64,000 nucleotides of DNA from an uncultured Campylobacter sp. (GCF_947255105.1 NZ_CAMYFP010000007.1:11837-75836), one strand, 5' to 3'; counted from the first letter of the stretch, positions 24,450-33,444 are shown. Notes: generated by a model from the sequence alone, not told the origin. Translations and numbers: made by a program.

Positions 24450-25512
24450 CTTCTATATAGCTACTAATGATTGAACCAATCTCATCGGTAGAACAGATCT
24501 CTTTGGCATCGTAGTTTGATATATCCTTGGTTCTATATCCTTCTGAGAGCACCTTTTCTACAGCCCTTTCTATAGCATCAGCTGCTTGAGTTTCGCCAAA
24601 TTGATGTCTTAACATCATAGCAGCACTTAAAATTGTAGCAATAGGGTTTGCAATGCCCTGTCCTGCGATATCTGGCGCACTTCCATGGATTGGCTCATAA
24701 ATTCCAACCCTGCCGCCAATACTTGCACTTGGCAAAAGTCCGATAGAACCACAAATCATACTTGCCTCATCGCTCAAAATATCGCCAAATAAATTTTCAG
24801 TCAAAATTACGTCAAACTGCGATGGATTGCGGACTAACTGCATTGCAGCATTATCAACATACATAAACTCCAAAGTAACATCTTTATACTCTTTTGCAAG
24901 CTCTTCAACAACTTCACGCCAAAGCTCACTACACTCCAAAACATTTGCTTTATCAACAAGAGTAACCTTTTTTTCTCTTTTTTCTGCAAGCTCAAAGGCG
25001 ATCTTGGCAACTCTTAAAATCTCATCTTTGCTATATCGCATTGTATTTATTGCAACATCGCTGCTCTTGCTCCTTGGCTCTCCAAAATAAAGCCCACCTG
25101 TTAGTTCCCTAACAACGATAAAATCAATCCCTTTTATAACTTCTGGCTTCATAGTAGAGGCATTTACAAGGCTATCAAAGGCAAAGGCTGGACGCAAATT
25201 TGCAAATGCTCCAAGCTCTTTTCTAAGCTTAAGTAGTCCGCTCTCTGGTCGTAAATGTCTTGGCAAAGAGTCCCATTTTTCGCCACCAATTGCGCCAAAA
25301 AGCACTGCATCGGCATTTTTAGCAGCATTTAAAGTCTCAGCTGGCAAAGGCTCTCCATAAATTTCAATAGCCTCTCCGCCCATCAAAAAATAGTCATAAT
25401 TTAGCTCGAAATTAAATTTAGAAGCTGTAGCGTCAAGAACTTTTATCGCCTCATCGACAATCTCAGGACCAACTCCATCGCCCTTTATAACACAAATACT
25501 ATACTTTTTCAT
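24439..25512 (-). CDS. leuB: 3-isopropylmalate dehydrogenase
   Basis: Third step of leucine synthesis: NAD-dependent oxidation and decarboxylation of 3-isopropylmalate. The 357 residues include IKGDGVGPEIVDEAIKVL at the N-terminus, the substrate-binding LLKLRKELGAFANLRP, RELTGGLYFGEPR, and the NAD-site GSAPDIAGQGIANPIATI. Key residues of the decarboxylating dehydrogenase family are present. leuD lies 12 bases upstream; leuA and leuC are not in the window. Confidence 0.97.
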   Translation of the reverse strand: MKKYSICVIKGDGVGPEIVDEAIKVLDATASKFNFELNYDYFLMGGEAIEIYGEPLPAETLNAAKNADAVLFGAIGGEKWDSLPRHLRPESGLLKLRKELGAFANLRPAFAFDSLVNASTMKPEVIKGIDFIVVRELTGGLYFGEPRSKSSDVAINTMRYSKDEILRVAKIAFELAEKREKKVTLVDKANVLECSELWREVVEELAKEYKDVTLEFMYVDNAAMQLVRNPSQFDVILTENLFGDILSDEASMICGSIGLLPSASIGGRVGIYEPIHGSAPDIAGQGIANPIATILSAAMMLRHQFGETQAADAIERAVEKVLSEGYRTKDISNYDAKEICSTDEIGSIISSYIEDEE

Positions 25513-25524
25513 AAAAATTTATCC

Positions 25525-26007
25525 TTACTCTTTTATAAGTTTTTTTGCATAATTTATAAGACCGCCACTCTTTAGCAACTCCTGCATAAAAGGCGGAATT
25601 GGCTCAAATTTATACTCTTGCTTTTTGGTAATATTTTTGATAATTCCACTATCCAAATCTATCAAAAGCTCATCTTTTTCATCAATTTTATCACTCTCTT
25701 TACACTCTAGGATAAGAAGACCGGTATTGAAACTATTTCTATAAAAAATTCTAGCAAAAGACTTAGCTATCACAGCCCCAATTCCAGCGGCTTTTAGAGC
25801 TATTGGTGCATGCTCTCTACTGCTTCCACAGCCAAAATTTTCTCCTGCTACTATGATATCTCCCTCTTTTATCTTGGATGAAAAATCGCTACAAGCATCT
25901 TCCATGATATGTTTTGCAAGTATATTTGCATCGGATGTATTTAAATATCTTGCAGCTATTATGATATCTGTATCAATATTGTCGCCAAACTTCCAAACCT
26001 TAGCCAT
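25525..26007 (-). CDS. leuD: 3-isopropylmalate dehydratase small subunit
   Basis: Small subunit of isopropylmalate isomerase (aconitase family swivel domain), 160 residues. Motifs: GDNIDTDIIIAARYL at the N-terminus, GENFGCGSSREHAP (substrate-binding loop) near residue 56, and KSFARIFYRNSFNTGLL. It is the short archaeal/epsilon-type LeuD rather than the 200-residue E. coli form. Its partner leuC must be encoded elsewhere. It overlaps nothing upstream; the 99 bases before the next gene are AT-rich, with -10-like TATAAT and TAAAAT elements. Confidence 0.95.
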   Translation of the reverse strand: MAKVWKFGDNIDTDIIIAARYLNTSDANILAKHIMEDACSDFSSKIKEGDIIVAGENFGCGSSREHAPIALKAAGIGAVIAKSFARIFYRNSFNTGLLILECKESDKIDEKDELLIDLDSGIIKNITKKQEYKFEPIPPFMQELLKSGGLINYAKKLIKE

Positions 26008-26106
26008 AAATTTCCTCTCATAAAAACTTTAATCTTGCATTTTATCTAAAATTATATAAATTAATAATCAAACAGAACCAAATCCAAAAAGTTTAAATTT
26101 AAATGG

Positions 26107-26471
26107 CTAAAAACCATCAAAAATCCTAATGGCCAGCATATAAATAGCTGTAGAAGCAGCAATACTTACAAGTGGATTTTTAAATTTAAGCTCAAAGAAA
26201 AAGGCGCTAATTAGAGCTAAAAAGATAGCAACCCAAGAAAAGAGGCTCTTTTTTCCATAACTCCCAATGAGTAAAAAATAAGCACAACCATTATAAACAA
26301 GCCCATATTGTGCTGTAAAAATATCAAAATTTTGTTTTTGGTATGTTTTTTTAAAAAAATATAGGGCAAAATTCGCGTAAGATAGGTAGCAAGATCTGCT
26401 GTTATCATAGCAAGAAGCAGCATTAAATTTGAAGAGTGTGGCAAAATATCTTCACCAAGCCAATTAAACAT
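26107..26471 (-). pseudogene. azlD: azlD, frameshifted branched-chain amino-acid exporter subunit
   Basis: Small subunit of the AzlCD branched-chain amino-acid exporter, with membrane helices. Frame 1 runs from 26471 and matches AzlD (LLAMITADLATYLTRILPY) but stops at 26217-26219. The expected C-terminal helix continues in another frame (LFSWVAIFLALISAF, then SIAASTAIYMLAIRIF) to a TAG at 26107. One extra A in the six-A run at 26249-26254 (T on the plus strand) would restore a single frame. Read as a gene broken by a 1-base deletion, or a sequencing error. Confidence 0.75.
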
Positions 26472-27119
26472 AGCCGCCCTTTCTTAAGCTAAGAAGAGTA
26501 ATTAGTCCAAAAAATAGTGTCACAATCAACATATACTCTTTAGGAAGCCCAACAAGCCCAAAAACTCCAAAAAATATCCCTAAAAAGAGTATTTTGTAGT
26601 TTTTGTTATTTTTAAAAAGCTCAATAGAAAGCACCACAAAAAGCGCTGTAAGAGTAAATTCAATTCCACTATAATCAACATCCAAACTCTTTCCAACAAC
26701 AATGCCTAAAAGCGCACCACAAATCCAATAAATATGGTTAAAAAGCGCAACCAGAAAGTAGGTTTTATCGCTATTTTTATCTCTATCCAAGCTCTTTAAA
26801 AGAGCAAACCTCTCATCAGTTAGTGCAAAAATAATATAGTGTTTAAATTTGGATTTAGGAAGTTCACCAAGTAAAGAGAGTGTATAAAAAATATGTCTGA
26901 AATTTATTATAAAACTTGCTACAAATATACTCAATAAATTTGCCCCGCCAGCTATCAAGCCAACTAACAAAAACTGACCACTACCAGCATAGACAAAAAA
27001 ACTTGAAAGTATCAAAAACCACGAGGAATGCCATAATTTACACCAAGCAACGCATAAGCCATGCCAAGCGGTATATATCCAAATAAAACTGGTAGAGTTA
27101 TCTTAAAAGTATCTTTCAA
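26464..27119 (-). pseudogene. azlC: azlC, frameshifted branched-chain amino-acid exporter subunit
   Basis: Large subunit of the AzlCD exporter. A TTG at 27119 (after AAGGCGAG) starts a frame that matches the AzlC N-terminus (KITLPVLFGYIPLGMAYALLG) and ends after 35 codons at TGA 27012-27014. The rest of the protein lies in another frame, from about 27027 to 26464 (SWFLILSSFFVYAGSGQFL, then about 180 residues). One missing base near ATTCCTCG, about 27020-27030, explains the break. It overlaps azlD by 8 bases. Both genes are damaged, so the exporter is probably non-functional. Confidence 0.78.
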
Positions 27120-27251
27120 TCACTCGCCTTTTTATTTTTAAATCCATCATTTTATATAAATTTAACTTTATAAAACTTTAATAAATTTGGATTTAATTTA
27201 AAATTTCGGTATAATGCCAGCCTACAAATCTCACAATAAGGAATTTTACAG

Positions 27252-29126
27252 ATGTCTCAATCCCAAACAACCAAAAAATCAACAAAAAATGTCGATCCAT
27301 TTTTGCAGATAGAAGAGCTTTTCAAAGAGAGCGAAAACGGCTATGCAACCTATGAAAAGATAGTAAAATTTTTTAGCAAATCACCAACCGTAGCAAATGT
27401 CAAAAAAATAGAGACACTTGCTAAAAAATACAAGATAGAGATTGTCTCTTCAGCCGAGATGGCAAAGATAAAAAATAAAGCCGATGCACAACGAAAAAAA
27501 GAGGAGGCACAAAAACTTATTGAAGAGAACCTAGAAGAGGACTTTGACCTAACAAGCGAGAGCGATTTTTTAGAGTGGTCAAGATCTGATAGTCCCGTTA
27601 GAATGTATCTTCGAGAGATGGGGCAGATTCCTTTGCTTACCAAAGAAGAAGAGGTTAGTATCAGCAAAAAAATAGAGCTTGGAGAGGATATCATCATAGA
27701 TGCCTTTTGCTCTGTGCCATATCTTATAGACTTCATACTTGACTACAAAGAGCCACTTATCAACAGAGAAAGACGTGTTAAAGAGCTTTTTAGAAACTTT
27801 GATGAAGATGAGCTTGAAGATGAAGAGATTGATGAAGATGAAGTTACTGAAGACAGTGTTCAATCAAACAAAAAGTTAGATAAAAGAGCACAAAATGTCT
27901 TGGCTAGCTTCAAAGCACTTGAAAAAGCCAAAAAAGATTGGATGAAATATGCTGACAAAAATGCCAAAGAGCTAAGCGATGATGATCACAAAGATTCACT
28001 TTATGCAAGACTTAGTCTAACCTTTAAAAAGAAAATCCTAAAAGAAAAACTTATGGATTTAGGTCCTACAAGTAAGCTTATAAGCGAGATTGTAAAGTCT
28101 ATAGAAACTACACTAAAGAGCGATGATGGATTTGAAAGGGAGCTTAAAAAACTAGAGTATAAGCTGCCGATGTTTAGTGAAGAGCTTAGAGAAAATCACA
28201 GAAAACTGCTAGAGGTCATCACAACTCTATCCAAAGAGGAGATTACAGAAAGAGTCCCTGAGGCAACGATGGTTTCAACTTATGTAGATATCAAAAAACT
28301 CTTTCAAACAAAAGAGGCTAGCAAACAGAGCTTCAACCTTGAGCCAGATATTTTAAAAAAGATTTTAGAGCAGATAAAAAGAGGTAAAAAAATCTCTGAT
28401 GATGCCAAAGATAGAATGGCAAAGTCAAATTTAAGGCTAGTTGTAAGTATTGCCAAACGCTACACAAACAGGGGGCTTCCTCTACTAGACTTGATACAAG
28501 AGGGCAACATTGGGCTTATGAAAGCGGTTGATAAATTTGAGTATAAAAAGGGTTATAAATTTTCAACCTATGCTACATGGTGGATAAGACAGGCTATCTC
28601 AAGAGCAATTGCAGATCAAGCAAGAACCATTAGGATCCCAATACATATGATAGAGACAATAAACAAAATAAATAAAGTAAATAGAAAATATCTTCACGAA
28701 AATGGCAAAGAACCAGATGTAAATTTGATAGCACAAGAGATTGGACTTAGTGTTGATAAGGTAAAGCAAGTCATCAAAATAACCAAAGAGCCAATAAGCC
28801 TTGAAGCGCCTATAAATAGCGAAGATGATGGCAAGTATGGCGACTTTGTAGAGGATAAAAGCTCAGCATCTCCAATGGATCATATCCTAAAAGAGGATCT
28901 AAAAGAGCAGATAGACGAAGTGCTTGAGCAGTTAAATGAGCGCGAGAAAGCTGTTATTAGAATGAGATTTGGTCTGCTTGATGATGAGAGCGATCGAACT
29001 CTAGAGGAGATTGGCAAAGAGCTAAATGTAACTAGAGAGAGAGTTCGTCAAATAGAAAGCTCAGCTATCAAAAAACTAAAACATCCAAAAGTTGGTAGAA
29101 AACTTAAAAACTACATAGAGGGCTAA
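27252..29126 (+). CDS. rpoD: RNA polymerase primary sigma factor (sigma-70)
   Basis: Housekeeping sigma factor of 624 residues. Region 1.2 appears as DSPVRMYLREMGQIPLLT (about 115-132), the non-conserved insertion is acidic, regions 2.1-2.4 include NLRLVVSIAKRYTNRGLPLLD and YKFSTYATWWIRQAISRAI, region 3 follows, and region 4.2 ends with RTLEEIGKELNVTRERVRQIE. N-terminal region 1.1 is present. A TATAAT at 27210-27215 lies 37 bases upstream of the ATG and is a likely -10. It is monocistronic, ending in a strong hairpin. Confidence 0.97.
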   Translation: MSQSQTTKKSTKNVDPFLQIEELFKESENGYATYEKIVKFFSKSPTVANVKKIETLAKKYKIEIVSSAEMAKIKNKADAQRKKEEAQKLIEENLEEDFDLTSESDFLEWSRSDSPVRMYLREMGQIPLLTKEEEVSISKKIELGEDIIIDAFCSVPYLIDFILDYKEPLINRERRVKELFRNFDEDELEDEEIDEDEVTEDSVQSNKKLDKRAQNVLASFKALEKAKKDWMKYADKNAKELSDDDHKDSLYARLSLTFKKKILKEKLMDLGPTSKLISEIVKSIETTLKSDDGFERELKKLEYKLPMFSEELRENHRKLLEVITTLSKEEITERVPEATMVSTYVDIKKLFQTKEASKQSFNLEPDILKKILEQIKRGKKISDDAKDRMAKSNLRLVVSIAKRYTNRGLPLLDLIQEGNIGLMKAVDKFEYKKGYKFSTYATWWIRQAISRAIADQARTIRIPIHMIETINKINKVNRKYLHENGKEPDVNLIAQEIGLSVDKVKQVIKITKEPISLEAPINSEDDGKYGDFVEDKSSASPMDHILKEDLKEQIDEVLEQLNEREKAVIRMRFGLLDDESDRTLEEIGKELNVTRERVRQIESSAIKKLKHPKVGRKLKNYIEG

Positions 29127-29132
29127 ACCACC

Positions 29133-29167
29133 AATTTAAGGTCTAAGTAGCTTTTAGACCTTAAATT
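29133..29167 (+). terminator. rpoD terminator hairpin
   Basis: A perfect 14-base inverted repeat (AATTTAAGGTCTAA and its complement) around a 7-base loop, 7 bases after the rpoD stop. The U-run is absent, but the stem is long. Confidence 0.7.
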
Positions 29168-29266
29168 TCAACTCTACAAAATATCTTATAAAAACAAAAA
29201 AAGCAACAAATTTAAAACTTTTTAGGCTAAAATACTATCTATACAAATTTATATAAAGGAGTCATC

Positions 29267-30070
29267 TTGTCAGAGCAAAATAAAAAGAAAGATGAGAAAA
29301 AAGCCTATAAAAAAGAGCTTAAATTTCTACAGATTGAGCTTTTAAAACTTCAAAGTTATGTAAAAAGCAAAAATGAAAAGATACTTATCATCCTTGAGGG
29401 GCGCGATGCTGCTGGAAAGGGTGGCACAATCAAGCGTATAACTCAGCACCTAAATCCACGCGGTTGTATAGTTGTCGCTCTTCCAAAACCAAGTGATGTA
29501 GAGGCAACTGAGTGGTACTTTCAAAGATATGTCAAGCATTTACCAAGCGCTGGCGAGATAGTTATTTTTGATAGAAGTTGGTATAACCGTGCGATGGTTG
29601 AGCCTGTGATGGGCTTTTGCACAGCAAAACAGAGTGCGGATTTTCTTCAAGATGTCAATCAATTTGAAAGTCTTATCAAATCAAGCGGCATTAAGATATT
29701 TAAGTTTTTCCTCTCCATAACTAAGAAAACTCAAGAAGAGCGCTTTCAAAAACGTTATGAAAATCCACTTAAACGCTATAAAATCTCACCGATTGATCAA
29801 AAAGCACAAGAGCTTTGGTATGAATACAACAAAGCAGAGCGCGATATGTTACTTCACACCTCATCCATTGCCAACCCCTGGATTGTAGTTGATGCCAACA
29901 ACAAACATAAAACCCATATAAATGTCATTAAAAAGATTTTGTTTGAGCTTGAGTATGATAACAAAGCAAGTAAAAAAGAGCTGACTCCATCCAATAAAGT
30001 CATTGTAAATATAGAAGATGAAATTTTAAATTTGGAGAATGAGATAGCTAAAAATGAAGAAAAAAAATAG
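29267..30070 (+). CDS. ppk2: Polyphosphate kinase 2
   Basis: Family 2 polyphosphate kinase: uses inorganic polyphosphate to phosphorylate nucleoside diphosphates or monophosphates. The P-loop EGRDAAGKGG is at about residues 44-53; the lid and Walker B regions are VALPKPSDVEATEWYFQRY and VIFDRSWYNRAMVEPVMGF. The PPK2 domain fills nearly the whole 267 residues, a class I one-domain enzyme. The TTG at 29267 follows AAAGGAG by five bases. It shares a bidirectional terminator with dnaK. Confidence 0.95.
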   Translation: MSEQNKKKDEKKAYKKELKFLQIELLKLQSYVKSKNEKILIILEGRDAAGKGGTIKRITQHLNPRGCIVVALPKPSDVEATEWYFQRYVKHLPSAGEIVIFDRSWYNRAMVEPVMGFCTAKQSADFLQDVNQFESLIKSSGIKIFKFFLSITKKTQEERFQKRYENPLKRYKISPIDQKAQELWYEYNKAERDMLLHTSSIANPWIVVDANNKHKTHINVIKKILFELEYDNKASKKELTPSNKVIVNIEDEILNLENEIAKNEEKK

Positions 30071-30090
30071 GCAAGAGAAATCTCTTGCCT
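30069..30090. terminator. Bidirectional terminator between ppk2 and dnaK
   Basis: AGGCAAGAGA-AA-TCTCTTGCCT, ten paired bases, followed by TTT on the plus strand; on the minus strand seven T follow (A-run at 30061-30067). It therefore serves both converging genes. Confidence 0.88.
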
Positions 30091-30096
30091 TTTGGC

Positions 30097-31974
30097 TTAC
30101 TCTACTTCAGCGTCGATGACATCGTCATCTTTTTTGGCATCTTTTTGTGCGCCCTTATCCTCTTTGCTGTTTGCTGCAGCTGCTTTATACATCTCTTCAG
30201 CAGCCTTGCTTAGAGCTTGAACTTTACTGTCTATCTGCTCTTTTGTAGCATCTTGATTTTTAAGAACCTCTTTTAAGTCATTGAGCGCTGACTCAATAGC
30301 TGCTCTTTGCTCACTTGGAAGCTTCTCGCCCATCTCATTTAGAGTTTTTTCAGTTTGGTGAGCTATGCCATCGGCTTGATTTCTTGCCTCAACACTCTCT
30401 TTTCTCTTTTTATCCTCTTCTTTGTGAGCTTCTGCATCTTTTACCATCTGCTCAATCTCTGCCTCACTTAGTCCGCTTGAGCCAGTAATTCTTATATCAG
30501 TCGCCTTTCCAGTTGCCTTATCTTTGGCTGAAACTGTTAAAATACCGTTTGCATCGATATCAAATTGAACTTCTATTTGTGGAACGCCACGAGGTGCAGG
30601 CATGATCCCCTCAAGGTTGAAGTTACCCAAAGTCTTATTATCTTTTGCAAACTCTCTCTCACCTTGAAGGACATTTATGGTAACTGCACTTTGGTTGTCC
30701 TCTGCAGTTGAGAAAACTTGAGATTTTTTAGTTGGTATTGTTGTGCCTTTTTCAATAACTTTTGTCATAACGCCACCAAGTGTTTCGATACCAAGACTAA
30801 GAGGTGTGACATCAAGCAAAAGCACATCTTTTACATCGCCCTTTATAACAGCACCTTGGATAGCAGCACCAATTGCTACAACCTCATCAGGATTGACTGA
30901 TTTATTTAGCTCTTTTCCACCAAATGCTTTTTTAACTTCTTCTTGAACTAAAGGAACTCTTGTAGAGCCACCAACCATAACAATCTCTTGAATATCTCCT
31001 GTAGTGACATTTGCCTCTTTTAAGACATTTTTAAGTGTTTTAATTGTACTTGCTACCAAATCCTCAATCATACTTTCAAATTTAGCTCTAGTTAGAGTTT
31101 TGGTAAGGTGTTTTGGTCCTGTTGCATCGGCTGTAATAAATGGTAAATTTATAGTTGTCTCCATTGCTGAGCTTAACTCTTTTTTAGCATTTTCGGCAGC
31201 CTCTTTAAGGCGCTGCATAGCCATAACATCGCCTTTTAGATCTATTCCGCTCTCGCTTTTAAACTCACTTACAAGCCAGTCAATTAACCTATTGTCAAAG
31301 TCGTCACCGCCCAAAAAGGCATCTCCACCTGTTGATAAAACTTCAACTAAGTTATCGCCAGTTTCTAGAACAGTAACATCAAAAGTTCCACCACCCAAAT
31401 CATAAACTACAATCTTTTCAGAGCTCTTTTTATCAAGTCCATAAGCAAGTGCCGCTGCTGTTGGTTCGTTGATGATACGAAGAACATTTAATCCAGCAAT
31501 AACGCCCGCCTCTTTTGTAGCTTTTCTTTGAGCATCATTAAAATATGCAGGGACTGTAATGACAGCATCAACAACCTCGCCGCCAAGATAGCTTTGTGCA
31601 TCCTCTTTTAACTTCATAAGAACCTTTGAAGAGATCTCTTGTGGAGTATAGACTGTGCCTGCTATCTCAACAGCTGCTGCGCCATTTCTATCAACTATCT
31701 TATAAGGAAGTCTTTTTTGTGCCTCTTTAGCATTATTTTCATTCATCATAAGACCCATAATTCTTTTGATAGAGTAGATAGTTTTTTCAGGGTTGGTTAC
31801 TGCTTGTCGCTTTGCACTATCGCCTACCAAAATCTCGCCCTTATCTGTAAAGGCAACAACTGATGGAGTTGTATTTTTTCCCTCTTTGTTTGGGATGATT
31901 TTACTCTCCCCTCTCTCATAAACACTAACACATGAATTTGTTGTTCCTAAGTCAATTCCTATAACTTTACTCAT
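30097..31974 (-). CDS. dnaK: Chaperone DnaK (Hsp70)
   Basis: ATP-dependent Hsp70 chaperone, 625 residues. N-terminal ATPase motifs: GIDLGTTNSCVSV (phosphate loop), AVITVPAYFNDAQR, IINEPTAAALAYG, VYDLGGGTFDVTVLE and VGGSTRVPLVQ; substrate domain with VTPLSLGIETLGG; C-terminal lid, ending in an acidic AEVE tail rather than the canonical EEVK/EEVD. Third gene of hrcA-grpE-dnaK; dnaJ is elsewhere. Its own ribosome-binding site is AAAAGGATAAAAA. Confidence 0.98.
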   Translation of the reverse strand: MSKVIGIDLGTTNSCVSVYERGESKIIPNKEGKNTTPSVVAFTDKGEILVGDSAKRQAVTNPEKTIYSIKRIMGLMMNENNAKEAQKRLPYKIVDRNGAAAVEIAGTVYTPQEISSKVLMKLKEDAQSYLGGEVVDAVITVPAYFNDAQRKATKEAGVIAGLNVLRIINEPTAAALAYGLDKKSSEKIVVYDLGGGTFDVTVLETGDNLVEVLSTGGDAFLGGDDFDNRLIDWLVSEFKSESGIDLKGDVMAMQRLKEAAENAKKELSSAMETTINLPFITADATGPKHLTKTLTRAKFESMIEDLVASTIKTLKNVLKEANVTTGDIQEIVMVGGSTRVPLVQEEVKKAFGGKELNKSVNPDEVVAIGAAIQGAVIKGDVKDVLLLDVTPLSLGIETLGGVMTKVIEKGTTIPTKKSQVFSTAEDNQSAVTINVLQGEREFAKDNKTLGNFNLEGIMPAPRGVPQIEVQFDIDANGILTVSAKDKATGKATDIRITGSSGLSEAEIEQMVKDAEAHKEEDKKRKESVEARNQADGIAHQTEKTLNEMGEKLPSEQRAAIESALNDLKEVLKNQDATKEQIDSKVQALSKAAEEMYKAAAANSKEDKGAQKDAKKDDDVIDAEVE

Positions 31975-32000
31975 TTTTTATCCTTTTTATTGTTTTATTT

Positions 32001-32597
32001 TTATTTTACTACTACAACCATTGCTGGTCTTAAAACTCTATCTTTATAGATATAACCTTTTTGATAAACTTGATGGATATCTCCACTCTCTTTGGACTCA
32101 TCTTCAACTTGATTTATCGCATTGTGGATATTGTGATCAAATTTACCATCAGTTTCAACCTGCTTAATACCTTGTTTTTCAAGGCTTTTTAACATCATAT
32201 CAAGGCACTGTTTTACGCCATCTTTTATCTTGCTAGCCAAATCATCGCCCTGCGTATCTATGCTTAAAGCAGCCTCCAAAGCATCAATTACAGGCAAAAT
32301 ATCCTTTGCAAAACTCTCACTTGCATAGGCAACTGCGGTGAGTTTTTCTTTTTCAAGACGCTTTTTGATGTTTTCAAAATCTGCATTTGCACGGTAATAT
32401 TTGTCGGTTAGCTCATCAACTTTTTTCTCAAGATTGATAATTTTTTCATTATCACAACTGCTTGATTGCTCCTTTTCATCGCAACTATTGTCATTTTCTA
32501 TAGTGCAATTTTCATCTTCACAAACTTTTTCAGTGCAACTCTCATCAACGTGCTTCTCTTTGCAATCGCTCTTTTTATAAAACTTCTCTTTTTTCAT
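32001..32597 (-). CDS. grpE: Nucleotide exchange factor GrpE with cysteine-rich N-terminal extension
   Basis: GrpE releases ADP from DnaK and acts as thermosensor; 198 residues. The core starts near residue 55 (LEKKVDELTDKYYRANADFENIKKRL, with the ANADFEN helix), and the C-terminal beta-domain has GYIYKDRVLRPAMVVV. Residues 10-50 are unusual: acidic, with six cysteines at 12, 21, 26, 31, 39 and 48, in place of the normal acidic tail. Its stop is followed by dnaK after 26 bases; it overlaps hrcA by 4. Confidence 0.96.
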   Translation of the reverse strand: MKKEKFYKKSDCKEKHVDESCTEKVCEDENCTIENDNSCDEKEQSSSCDNEKIINLEKKVDELTDKYYRANADFENIKKRLEKEKLTAVAYASESFAKDILPVIDALEAALSIDTQGDDLASKIKDGVKQCLDMMLKSLEKQGIKQVETDGKFDHNIHNAINQVEDESKESGDIHQVYQKGYIYKDRVLRPAMVVVVK

Positions 32598-33382
32598 TTT
32601 AACCTCGCTATCTGACTAAAAAAACTCTCATAATTTTCATAAACACTTCCAGCACAAAACATCGTAGCATCTCGTCCATCAAAGACAACATCTTGCCTAA
32701 TGCCCATAAAACCCTCTTTAAAAAATGGTTCAAAGACAATATTTTTAGGCAATCTATTGGAAAAGCTAGGGTCAAGCAAAAGCTTAAATCGCTCATCTTC
32801 AAATATCTTAAATGCCACAACTTCATTTGCCAAAAAGCCAACTTTTGATAATTTGAAGTTTTCTATCTTTCTTCTAAGCTCACCAAGTCCAACCTGCATG
32901 CTGATCTCTTCGAGCTCTCCTAATGATGAGCCAACCAAATTTAAAAGTAACTTATAAACGCGCTCGTTAAATTTCACCATAAATTCAGTCTCATCAAAGA
33001 TTAGCAATATATATCTACTATTATAATTTATAACCTCTTTTAAAATCTCATCGTCGCTGTTATAAATCATGCAGTAAATTTCAAAGTTGCTAACTATACG
33101 CTCAAGTTCATCATGATCGCTCAAAACCAACTTCTCGTCAAAATTTAACTTTTTCAACCAATAAGAGATCATAGTTGAGATGGTAGGAATCCTGCCGCTA
33201 CTGATGTGTAGCTGCTTTATAGCTCCCTCGTCACTTAACTTTTTAAAATAAACTCTTATTGTAGAAGCTGGTATAGGCTCGTCCATTCTTACCATAAGCT
33301 CGGTTGAACCTATAGGTGAGTTATCTGCTAAATAGGCGTCTATGATGGATTGAAGTATCGCATCTCGTTTATTTATCTTCAT
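32594..33382 (-). CDS. hrcA: Heat-inducible transcription repressor HrcA
   Basis: Represses its own hrcA-grpE-dnaK operon by binding a CIRCE operator. The winged-helix N-terminus has KRDAILQSIIDAYLADNSPIGSTEL and IPASTIRVYFKKLSDEGAIKQ (recognition helix), followed by the GRIPTISTMISYWL dimer domain. I use the ATG at 33382 (262 residues); a GTG at 33391 is only three bases after AAGGAG and the ATG is 12, so the start is uncertain. Co-regulated heat-shock unit; no dnaJ or HspR gene is nearby. Confidence 0.94.
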   Translation of the reverse strand: MKINKRDAILQSIIDAYLADNSPIGSTELMVRMDEPIPASTIRVYFKKLSDEGAIKQLHISSGRIPTISTMISYWLKKLNFDEKLVLSDHDELERIVSNFEIYCMIYNSDDEILKEVINYNSRYILLIFDETEFMVKFNERVYKLLLNLVGSSLGELEEISMQVGLGELRRKIENFKLSKVGFLANEVVAFKIFEDERFKLLLDPSFSNRLPKNIVFEPFFKEGFMGIRQDVVFDGRDATMFCAGSVYENYESFFSQIARLK

Positions 33383-33384
33383 AG

Positions 33385-33411
33385 TTAGCACTCACTCCTT
33401 TAAATTGCTAG
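33385..33411. promoter_or_regulatory. Degenerate CIRCE operator overlapping the hrcA start
   Basis: TTAGCACTC (33385-33393), a 9-base spacer, and AATTGCTAG (33403-33411). The first arm is a perfect CIRCE half-site; the second matches GAGTGCTAA at six of nine bases. It lies just downstream of the expected start of transcription, where HrcA operators usually sit. Confidence 0.6.
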
Positions 33412-33415
33412 GTGA

Positions 33416-33444
33416 ATTATACACTATGAGTGTAATATTGTCAA
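33416..33444 (-). promoter_or_regulatory. Sigma-70 promoter of hrcA-grpE-dnaK
   Basis: Minus strand: TTGACA (33444-33439), a 17-base spacer, and TATAAT (33421-33416), both boxes perfect. The spacer holds an inverted repeat TACACT-ATG-AGTGTA (33420-33434). Unusual strength for a Campylobacter promoter, which generally lacks a -35 box. Confidence 0.75.

Noticed and set aside
26245..26260. Programmed -1 frameshift at the azlD A-run
   Set aside because: Six A plus G resembles the slippery A-AAA-AAG, but the codons are not in the required phase, and the azlC break has no slippery sequence; decay explains both.
26464..27015. A complete azlC-like gene starting at the TTG at 27015
   Set aside because: The AzlC N-terminus is encoded upstream in another frame with its own TTG and ribosome-binding site, so the shorter frame is a fragment.
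27252..29126. Alternative sigma factor instead of rpoD
   Set aside because: Region 1.1/1.2, the non-conserved acidic insertion and all of regions 2-4 are present as in the primary sigma factor.
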